This document shows, piece by piece, positions 14,863 to 20,872 of a stretch of DNA of 20,872 bases (position 1 is its first letter; each line of letters opens with the position of its first letter). The notes beneath the pieces are model-generated. The model saw nothing but the letters and a program-made list of their open reading frames with translations, did no database searches and had not been told where the DNA came from. This stretch comes from Campylobacteraceae bacterium (GTDB lineage Bacteria > Campylobacterota > Campylobacteria > Campylobacterales > UBA6016). The DNA lies in the NCBI GenBank assembly GCA_022758985.1, contig JAEMQC010000098.1, positions 1-20,872 of the forward strand. Direction: 5' to 3'. Both the position numbers and the translations under genes were made by a program.

Positions 14863-17070
14863 TTACAAATCCTGTTCAACTATTTTTTTGAAGCTCTCAA
14901 AATAAAGCTCACTAAGTTTTTCGCTTGATAAATTAATACTATCAAGCTTCATATCTCTCTCACGCACTTCGCCGATTTTTACTACTTTTAGCGCATACGA
15001 AGGAGCAAATCTAAGGAATTCTTCTTCTTTTTCTTTGCTCACTTCGACTACGACACGACTCAAACTCTCAGCAAAAATATCCCTCTCATCGCTAAATCCG
15101 CTTTTACCTTCAAAGCCAAGAGAGCTAAGTGCGCACATTTTAGCAAGAGCAACGGCAAGACCGCCTATCGATAGGTCTTTTGCCGACTCAAGAAGCCCTT
15201 TTTTATTAGCCTCTATTATCATATCCCACAGAGTAAGCTCTCTTGAAAGATTGACTTCCGGATGTTTACCCGCTACCGTATTGCCAAATACTTTCATATA
15301 CAAAGAGCCGCCAAATTCGCTCATCGTATCGCCTATTAGATAGACGCTATTTCCCGCTTTTTTAAACTCGTTTGTAAGTAGTTTGTTCGCATCCTCAAGT
15401 AGTCCCACCATGCCTATAGAAGGCGTAGGGAATACGCTAACTTTGTTTGTTTCATTGTAAAGCGATACGTTTCCGCTGACAACTGGCGTATGAAGTGCAC
15501 GACATGCCTCCTTTATCCCTTCGCAAGCCTCTTTAAACTGCCACATAACCTCCGGATTTTCCGGGTTGCCGAAGTTTAGGCAGTCGGTAATGGCAAGTGG
15601 TCTGGCGCCAGTAGTTGCTACATTTCGTCCTGCTTCCATGACAGCCGCCGCTGCACCTAGACGAGGATTGATATAAACTTGTCTAGGGTTGCAATCCACG
15701 CTCACGGCAAGCGCTTTATTCGTTCCCTTTACCCTAATAACGCCGGCATCGTTTCTTCCTATTTTGGTCATAGAATTTGTCTGTACCGTTGAGTCGTATT
15801 GGCTATATATAAAGCTTTTATCGGCTACCTCTTGATGAGCCAGCAAACTCTCTATCGCCTCTTGCGAGCTAACTTTTTTGCAAGCTTCCACACCCACATT
15901 TGCTATCTCGGATAGGTATTTTGGCTCAGACGTCGGTCTTGTGTAGCAAGGCGCCTCGTCTGTTATCGGAGCAACCGGAATCTCTCCGGCAACCTCGCCG
16001 TTCCACATAAGCACCATATTTCCGGTATCCGTCACCTCGCCTATTACTGCAAAATCAAGATCCCACTTCTCAAATATTGCCTCAAGCTCTTTCTCTCTAC
16101 CTTTTACGGCGCAAATTAGCATCCTCTCTTGCGACTCGCTTAGCATAAGCTCATATGGGGTCATCCCCTCTTCTCTCATTGGCACCTTATCAAGCCACAT
16201 TACCATACCGCTACCGGCACGGCTCGCCATCTCAAAAGATGAGCTGGTAAGTCCCGCCGCACCCATATCTTGAATACCTATAATGGCACCGGTCTTAAAC
16301 GCCTCAAGACACGCTTCAAGCAGTAGTTTTTCAGTAAAAGGGTCACCCACTTGCACGGTTGGTCTTTTGGTCTTTGCGTCAGCTCCAAAGCTATCCGAAC
16401 TCATTACCGCACCGCCAAGACCATCTCTACCCGTCTTTGAGCCTACATATATTACGGAGTTGCCTATTCCCTTAGCTTTTCCATAAAAAATCTCATCAGA
16501 TTTGACAAGCCCCAAAGTAAAAGCATTAACCAAAATATTTCCAGAATAACACTCATCAAACGTAGTCTCGCCCGCAAGCATAGGAACACCCATACAGTTG
16601 CCGTAGCTTGATATACCCTCGACGACACCTCTTAGAAGATGTCTATGTAGCTTGCCCTGTTCGCCTTTGTCAGATATATCTCCAAATCTTAGAGAGTTCA
16701 TATTGGCAACAGGTCTGGCGCCCATTGTAAATACGTCTCTTAGTATCCCGCCGACACCCGTAGCCGCACCCTGAAAGGGCTCTATAAAACTTGGATGGTT
16801 GTGACTCTCCATCTTAAACACCGCCGCATCGCCGTCACCTATATCTATAACGCCTGCGTTTTCGCCAGGACCTTGAATGACCCACGGAGCCTCGGTCGGA
16901 AAACCTTTTAGGTAAACTCTTGATGATTTATAGCTACAGTGTTCGGACCACATAGCACTAAAAATACCTAGTTCGACAAGATTCGGTTCTCTGCCTAGTA
17001 TCTTTTTGATATGGTCGTAATCTTCGTTAGTTAGCTTGTGGGATTTGAGTAGAGCCTCTAGATTTTCCAA
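14863..17070 (-). CDS. purL: phosphoribosylformylglycinamidine synthase, PurL subunit
   Basis: PurL converts FGAR to FGAM using ATP and ammonia from the PurQ glutaminase, with PurS completing the complex. The protein is the small type (735 aa from the chosen start) that lacks a fused glutaminase domain, so purQ and purS must lie elsewhere. Motifs include FSAMWSEHCSYKSSR near the N terminus, WVIQGPGENAGVIDIG, FKMESHNHPSFIEPF, GVGGILRDVFTMGARP, GIQDMGAAGLTSSSFEMA, MTPYELMLSESQERML and GNVSLYNET. I place the start at a TTG (17070-17068): AAGGA stands exactly 7 nt upstream, and Campylobacter PurL begins at this point. A longer frame from a GTG at 17103 would add eleven residues, mostly aromatic, and would put that Shine-Dalgarno inside the gene. 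Confidence 0.95.
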   Translation of the reverse strand: MENLEALLKSHKLTNEDYDHIKKILGREPNLVELGIFSAMWSEHCSYKSSRVYLKGFPTEAPWVIQGPGENAGVIDIGDGDAAVFKMESHNHPSFIEPFQGAATGVGGILRDVFTMGARPVANMNSLRFGDISDKGEQGKLHRHLLRGVVEGISSYGNCMGVPMLAGETTFDECYSGNILVNAFTLGLVKSDEIFYGKAKGIGNSVIYVGSKTGRDGLGGAVMSSDSFGADAKTKRPTVQVGDPFTEKLLLEACLEAFKTGAIIGIQDMGAAGLTSSSFEMASRAGSGMVMWLDKVPMREEGMTPYELMLSESQERMLICAVKGREKELEAIFEKWDLDFAVIGEVTDTGNMVLMWNGEVAGEIPVAPITDEAPCYTRPTSEPKYLSEIANVGVEACKKVSSQEAIESLLAHQEVADKSFIYSQYDSTVQTNSMTKIGRNDAGVIRVKGTNKALAVSVDCNPRQVYINPRLGAAAAVMEAGRNVATTGARPLAITDCLNFGNPENPEVMWQFKEACEGIKEACRALHTPVVSGNVSLYNETNKVSVFPTPSIGMVGLLEDANKLLTNEFKKAGNSVYLIGDTMSEFGGSLYMKVFGNTVAGKHPEVNLSRELTLWDMIIEANKKGLLESAKDLSIGGLAVALAKMCALSSLGFEGKSGFSDERDIFAESLSRVVVEVSKEKEEEFLRFAPSYALKVVKIGEVRERDMKLDSINLSSEKLSELYFESFKKIVEQDL

Positions 17071-17077
17071 GTTTAAG

Positions 17078-17082
17078 TCCTT
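17078..17082 (-). promoter_or_regulatory. ribosome binding site that decides the purL start
   Basis: AAGGA on the minus strand, 7 nt before the TTG at 17070. The alternative GTG at 17103 has no comparable site upstream, so this element favours the shorter protein. Confidence 0.7.
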
Positions 17083-17104
17083 AAAATAGAAAAAAGTTCG
17101 CACA

Positions 17105-17110
17105 ATAATA
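17105..17110 (-). promoter_or_regulatory. possible -10 box of the purL-purH-kinase-osmC operon
   Basis: TATTAT on the minus strand lies 34 nt upstream of the chosen purL start, directly preceded by TG. The predicted leader is about 28 nt. The match is one base off consensus in an AT-rich stretch, so it is only moderately supported. No purine-riboswitch-like conserved core was seen in the leader. Confidence 0.4.
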
Positions 17111-17121
17111 CAGAAAAACGA

Positions 17122-17157
17122 CTAAAAACAGATTGCTTAAAGAATAACCGTTTTTAG
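17122..17157. repeat. 8-bp inverted repeat in the purL-ppsA divergent region
   Basis: CTAAAAAC (17122-17129) and GTTTTTAG (17150-17157) are perfect inverted copies separated by 20 bp. They lie between the predicted purL -10 (17105-17110) and ppsA -10 (17183-17188). This is the usual location for an operator of a dimeric regulator, or simply AT-rich promoter DNA. No T-run follows, so it is not an obvious terminator. Confidence 0.5.
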
Positions 17158-17182
17158 CCTAAATAAAAGCAAATAATGCTAA

Positions 17183-17188
17183 TATAAT
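17183..17188 (+). promoter_or_regulatory. predicted -10 box of ppsA
   Basis: A perfect TATAAT within GCTAATATAATCC, 44 nt upstream of the ppsA ATG, with AT-rich DNA and T-runs upstream as is common for Campylobacterota vegetative promoters. The leader of about 38 nt contains AGGAG at 17218-17222, a somewhat long 10 nt from the ATG. Confidence 0.55.
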
Positions 17189-17232
17189 CCAAACTTTCGC
17201 AAGTTTCATTATTCTTTAGGAGACAAGCTTTT

Positions 17233-19662
17233 ATGAAGTGGATTAAATTTTTCGGGGAACTTAGAAATAGCGACGTAAGTCTAGTCGGCGGGAAAAACGC
17301 AAGTCTTGGCGAGATGTACCAGCTACTAGTACCAAAAGGAATTAGAGTACCAAACGGTTTTGCGATTACGAGCGAAGCATACTGGTCGCTTCTTGACAGT
17401 GCAAATCTGAGAGAACCGATAAAAGACCTACTAAAAGACGTAGATACGACGGATATCGACGTTCTAAGGGTAAGAGCCCAAAAAATCAGGGATATGATAT
17501 TCGGAACTCCGCTTCCTAAAGAGCTTAGAGATGAGATAGTCGAAGCGTATCACACGCTTTCAAAAGAGTACGGCATGGAAGAGGCCGACGTAGCGGTAAG
17601 AAGTTCCGCAACCGCTGAAGACCTTCCGGATGCTTCTTTTGCCGGACAACAAGATACATACCTTAATATCCAGGGCGAGCAAAGCCTTATCCATCACGTA
17701 AAATCATGCTTTGCGTCACTATTTACGGATAGAGCGATCAGCTACAGAGCCTCGAGAGGTTTCGACCACTTCCAGGTAGCGCTATCGGTCGGTATACAAA
17801 AAATGGTACGTTCGGACAAGGGTTCAAGCGGCGTTATGTTCTCAATAGACACGGAGACCGGATTTAAAGATGCGGTATTCATCACATCCGCTTGGGGTCT
17901 TGGCGAAAACGTTGTCGGCGGAGCGGTAAACCCTGACGAATTTTACGTATTTAAGCCGACGCTGGGTGAGGGCAAAAAACCTATCCTAAAAAGACAACTT
18001 GGTCATAAACATATAAAAATGGTTTACTCCGCTCCTGGCAGCAGCCACAAACACCTAACACACAACATCCCTACAACTCCGGAAGAGTTCAACTCTTTCT
18101 CGCTGACAGACGAAGAGGTACTGGAGCTTGCAAGATATGCCGTAATTATCGAAAACCACTACTGCGAAGAGGCCGGTGAATATAGACCAATGGATATGGA
18201 ATGGGCAAAAGACGGTATCAGCGGCGATATATTCATTGTTCAAGCAAGACCTGAGACCGTTCAAAGCCAAAAAGCCAAAAAAGGTGCAAATAGCATAGAG
18301 ACTTACCACCTAAGAGCAAAAAAAGAAGACAAAAAACTTCTTGTAACTGGTCGTGCCGTAGGTGGGAAAATAGGCGCCGGAAAAGTAAGAATTATCGAAA
18401 CGCTAGACAGAATCAACGAATTCCAAGAGGGCGAAGTACTTGTAACCGACAACACCGACCCAGATTGGGAACCGGCGATGAAAAAAGCCGCTGCCGTTAT
18501 CACAAACAGGGGCGGTAGAACTTGCCACGCTGCAATCGTCGCTAGAGAAATTGGCGTTCCTGCAATAGTCGGCGCAGTAGGCGCAACCGATTTGCTTGAA
18601 GACGGTCAGCTTGTCACAGCTTCTTGCGCAGAAGGTGAAGATGGGTATGTATACGAAGGCATACTCCCTTTTGAAATTGAAAAAATTGACCTAAGCAATC
18701 TCCCTGAGCTAAAAACAAAACTATATATGAACGTGGGCGACCCGACTAAAGCGTTCGGCTTCTCAACTCTTCCAAACGACGGCGTAGGTCTTGCGAGAAT
18801 GGAGTTTGTTATCAACAACTACATCAAGGCTCACCCACTTGCCCTTGTAGATATGTATAACGGCAAAACAGGTATTCAAGATGAAGAACAAATCAAAGAG
18901 ATAATCAGCGGATACGAAAATCCAAAAGATTTCTTCGTAAAAAAACTATCTGAGGGTATCGGTATGATAGCCGCTGCTTTCTACCCAAAACCTGTAATCG
19001 TTAGAACTTCAGACTTCAAATCAAACGAATATAAAAGAATGGTCGGCGGAAGCGAATACGAGCCGCACGAAGAAAACCCGATGATAGGATACAGAGGCGC
19101 TAGTAGATACTACTCTGATAGCTACAAACCGGCATTTGACTGGGAGTGCGAAGCTCTTAAAAAAGTAAGAGACGAAATGGGTCTAACAAACGTAAAACTA
19201 ATGCTTCCATTTGTTAGAACACCTGAGGAAGGCAGAAAAGTTCTAAACATCATGAAAGAAAACGGTCTTGTGCAAGGCGAAAATGGTCTTCAAGTCTATG
19301 TTATGTGCGAACTTCCGTCAAACGTAATACTTGCAGATGAATACCTAAAAGATTTTGACGGCTTCTCAATAGGTTCAAACGACCTTACGCAGTTAACGCT
19401 TGGCGTAGATAGAGACGGTGAGCTTGTAGCGCATATCTTTGACGAAAGAAATGAAGCTGTAACAAGAATGCTAAAAATGGCGGTAGCTGCGTGCAAAAAA
19501 GCAGGTAAATATGTAGGTATATGCGGACAAGCTCCTTCTGATTACCCTGAAGTAGCAGAACTTCTGGTAAGAGAAGGGATTACGTCGATATCTCTAAATC
19601 CGGATTCAATAATTAGCACATGGCAAAATCTTGCAAAAATAGAAGCACAACTAGGTAAATAA
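17233..19662 (+). CDS. ppsA: phosphoenolpyruvate synthase (pyruvate, water dikinase)
   Basis: This enzyme makes PEP from pyruvate and ATP, giving AMP and phosphate; it supports gluconeogenesis from pyruvate, lactate or amino acids. The 809-aa protein has all three parts. The N-terminal ATP-grasp-like nucleotide-binding domain shows VGGKNASLGEM, VAVRSSATAEDLPDASFAGQQ and MDMEWAKDG. The swivelling phospho-His domain has H432 in GGRTCHAAIVAREIGVPAIVG. The C-terminal TIM-barrel has GLARMEF, GYRGASRYY, the GSNDLTQLTLGVDRD stretch and the proton-donor Cys764 in GICGQAPSD. Length is close to the E. coli enzyme (792 aa). PEP made here could feed the aroA step encoded earlier in the window. Its TAA overlaps the ATG of the next gene as TAATG. 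Confidence 0.96.
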   Translation: MKWIKFFGELRNSDVSLVGGKNASLGEMYQLLVPKGIRVPNGFAITSEAYWSLLDSANLREPIKDLLKDVDTTDIDVLRVRAQKIRDMIFGTPLPKELRDEIVEAYHTLSKEYGMEEADVAVRSSATAEDLPDASFAGQQDTYLNIQGEQSLIHHVKSCFASLFTDRAISYRASRGFDHFQVALSVGIQKMVRSDKGSSGVMFSIDTETGFKDAVFITSAWGLGENVVGGAVNPDEFYVFKPTLGEGKKPILKRQLGHKHIKMVYSAPGSSHKHLTHNIPTTPEEFNSFSLTDEEVLELARYAVIIENHYCEEAGEYRPMDMEWAKDGISGDIFIVQARPETVQSQKAKKGANSIETYHLRAKKEDKKLLVTGRAVGGKIGAGKVRIIETLDRINEFQEGEVLVTDNTDPDWEPAMKKAAAVITNRGGRTCHAAIVAREIGVPAIVGAVGATDLLEDGQLVTASCAEGEDGYVYEGILPFEIEKIDLSNLPELKTKLYMNVGDPTKAFGFSTLPNDGVGLARMEFVINNYIKAHPLALVDMYNGKTGIQDEEQIKEIISGYENPKDFFVKKLSEGIGMIAAAFYPKPVIVRTSDFKSNEYKRMVGGSEYEPHEENPMIGYRGASRYYSDSYKPAFDWECEALKKVRDEMGLTNVKLMLPFVRTPEEGRKVLNIMKENGLVQGENGLQVYVMCELPSNVILADEYLKDFDGFSIGSNDLTQLTLGVDRDGELVAHIFDERNEAVTRMLKMAVAACKKAGKYVGICGQAPSDYPEVAELLVREGITSISLNPDSIISTWQNLAKIEAQLGK

Positions 19663-20750
19663 TGGAGCAAAAGCCGGCAATTAGTTATTTTTATTACGTA
19701 TTTGTCGCAGCAATACTGGGCTCCGTAGCAATTTATTTTTATGCGGGTTGGATGGGCGTCTACCAGACAAACATCCTCTCCGTCCTCGAACTATCCCTCT
19801 CATTCGATAACGCCGTTATAAACGCGCTAATTTTGGCAAACATGACCCTATTCTGGAGAAAGATGTTTATCACTTGGGGTATACTTATTGCCGTTTTCGG
19901 TATGAGACTACTTTTCCCTATACTCATAGTATATACGACGACGGATCTAGGCTTTATAGAAGCGTTTACGCTATCGGTCAACAATCCGGCTAAATATGAA
20001 GAGATAATACAAAACTCTCATCACATACTAATGAGCTTTGGCGGAACTTTTCTTCTAATGGTATTTCTGACCTTTCTTTTTGACAAGGAGAGAGAGATTC
20101 ACTGGATAGCATTCATAGAAGAGAGGGCGGCAAAATGGGCATCTCTCGGCGAGATAAAAATCGCAACCGTAATGATTACGATGTCTATCATAGGTTATTT
20201 TGCACCAAAAGAGGTATTAGCCGGAGATAGAGTCCTTACCATCGACAAATCGGAGATAGTTCTCGGAATGGTTTATGGCGTAACGCTATATGTGATCATA
20301 GAGTTAATCAGAGGTATGTTAGAGGGCAAAGACGAGAGCGAAAGCGAACTCGAAGGTGTTAGCAAGCAGGTGCAAGCCAATGCGCTAAAAGGCGGCTTTG
20401 CGTCTTTTATGTATCTTGAGCTTATCGATGCCTCTTTCTCGTTTGACGGAGTGCTAGGGGCGTTTGCGGTTACTCAAAATATCGTAATTATGATGGTGGG
20501 ACTTGGCATAGGCGCTTTTGCAGTCAGATCATTGACTCTACTTTTGGTCGACAGAAAAACGGTGCAAAAGTGTAGATACCTAGAGCATGGCGCAATGTGG
20601 TCGATAGGTATGCTTGCCGCCAGTATGATAGTGCAAATCTTCGTTCATTTACCGTCGTTTATAGTAACTACGATAGCCATAGTCCCGATAACCGTAGCGT
20701 TCATAAACTCAATCTATGCAAACAGAAGACTCATAGAGACCAAAGGGTAA
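19662..20750 (+). CDS. DUF475/TerC-like integral membrane protein, 362 aa
   Basis: The protein has about eight to nine hydrophobic segments (for example about 10-30, 50-65, 68-92, 122-142, 165-182, 200-220, 268-290, 308-330, 332-350). Two internally related acidic motifs lie in membrane segments: E43-L-S-L-S-F-D49-N50 and, after residue 253, L-E253-L-I-D256-A-S-F-S-F-D262-G. Paired motifs of this kind define the TerC/DUF475 group. TerC-like proteins (Alx, MeeF-type) are linked to export of Mn2+ and other divalent cations; whether that holds here is inference. The ATG overlaps the ppsA stop by one base, so its synthesis is probably coupled to PEP synthase, an enzyme that needs divalent metal. 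It ends at a hairpin shared with a convergent gene. Confidence 0.82.
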   Translation: MEQKPAISYFYYVFVAAILGSVAIYFYAGWMGVYQTNILSVLELSLSFDNAVINALILANMTLFWRKMFITWGILIAVFGMRLLFPILIVYTTTDLGFIEAFTLSVNNPAKYEEIIQNSHHILMSFGGTFLLMVFLTFLFDKEREIHWIAFIEERAAKWASLGEIKIATVMITMSIIGYFAPKEVLAGDRVLTIDKSEIVLGMVYGVTLYVIIELIRGMLEGKDESESELEGVSKQVQANALKGGFASFMYLELIDASFSFDGVLGAFAVTQNIVIMMVGLGIGAFAVRSLTLLLVDRKTVQKCRYLEHGAMWSIGMLAASMIVQIFVHLPSFIVTTIAIVPITVAFINSIYANRRLIETKG

Positions 20751-20771
20751 GTTCTAGAGACTTTACCCTTT
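20742..20771. terminator. hairpin between convergent genes, possible bidirectional terminator
   Basis: AAAGGGTAA (20742-20750) pairs perfectly with TTACCCTTT (20763-20771), with a further G-T pair and a loop of about 10 nt. The arms hold the final Lys-Gly-stop codons of both convergent genes. T-runs are poor on both sides (TTTATCTTC to the right, none to the left), so termination strength is uncertain. Confidence 0.55.
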
Positions 20772-20872
20772 ATCTTCAAACAAAACCACTTTATAGCTAC
20801 TCTTTTTTACTACCACCTGTCTATTTTTGGGGACTATACTTTCAGCCTCTAGACTGCTAATATTTCTTCTTA
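20763..20872 (-). CDS. C-terminal end of an unidentified convergent gene
   Basis: The minus strand is open from the right edge of the window down to a TAA at 20765-20763, giving 35 residues. The tail contains SSLEAESIVPKNRQ followed by a V/K-rich stretch and ends VVLFEDKG. The composition looks like real protein, and the stop falls exactly in the hairpin that also ends the TerC-like gene, which supports a true convergent gene. I cannot assign a family from this short end. Confidence 0.5.
   Translation of the reverse strand, partial: RRNISSLEAESIVPKNRQVVVKKSSYKVVLFEDKG

Noticed and set aside
17071..17232. Purine riboswitch or small RNA between purL and ppsA.
   Set aside because: The predicted leaders are short and I see no conserved three-way-junction core; only promoters and one inverted repeat are supportable.
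1..20872. Mobile elements, CRISPR arrays, prophage, tRNA or rRNA genes, toxin-antitoxin or defence islands.
   Set aside because: Reading both strands I found no transposase-like or integrase-like protein, no spaced direct repeats and no tRNA-like cloverleaf. Coding is nearly continuous with housekeeping genes in a conserved order.

Overview
The window is a dense stretch of ordinary core genome, almost certainly from a member of the Campylobacterota (Epsilonproteobacteria), most likely Campylobacter or a close relative. The main clue is gene order. Transcribed leftward from 9868, the order pheS-pheT-aroA-ispH-rpsA-(membrane-anchored hypothetical)-serA, with a divergent HIT-family gene beside pheS, matches what I recall of the Campylobacter jejuni chromosome (Cj0897c to Cj0891c, with Cj0898 beside it). 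The protein sequences of PheS, AroA and PurL also read like the Campylobacter versions. Species cannot be fixed from this. By eye the base composition looks less AT-rich than C. jejuni, but I did not compute it.

Layout. (1) 1-9868, minus strand: a tightly packed operon-like run with 4-bp and 11-bp overlaps or short gaps, covering phenylalanyl-tRNA synthetase, shikimate pathway, isoprenoid synthesis, ribosomal protein S1, serine biosynthesis and a YkgJ-type cysteine-cluster protein. (2) 9869-9962: a short divergent promoter region in which the -10 hexamers of both directions share one palindrome. (3) 9963-10322, plus: HIT-family protein with its own intrinsic terminator. (4) 10339-17070, minus: a second operon-like run, purL-purH-hybrid histidine kinase-osmC, with gaps of only 2, 8 and 2 nt. 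(5) 17071-17232: a second divergent promoter region with an 8-bp inverted repeat. (6) 17233-20750, plus: ppsA (PEP synthase) overlapping by one base a DUF475/TerC-like membrane protein gene. (7) 20751-20872: a hairpin and the last 35 codons of a convergent minus-strand gene that enters from beyond the window.

How the genes fit together: most are housekeeping genes (translation, amino acid, purine and isoprenoid synthesis, gluconeogenic PEP supply). The least routine element is the soluble hybrid histidine kinase (REC-PAS-HisKA-HATPase-degenerate REC-REC-HPt). It sits between purH and an OsmC-type thiol peroxidase gene, and its PAS domain carries an Aer-like motif that suggests redox sensing. 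Six of the fifteen complete genes start with TTG or GTG rather than ATG, and several of these starts are supported by well-placed Shine-Dalgarno sequences.

I found no mobile element, CRISPR array, tRNA, rRNA, prophage or obvious novel defence system. No gene-free stretch exceeds about 165 bases. I do not think the window holds a new multi-gene system; the findings below are smaller-scale observations.
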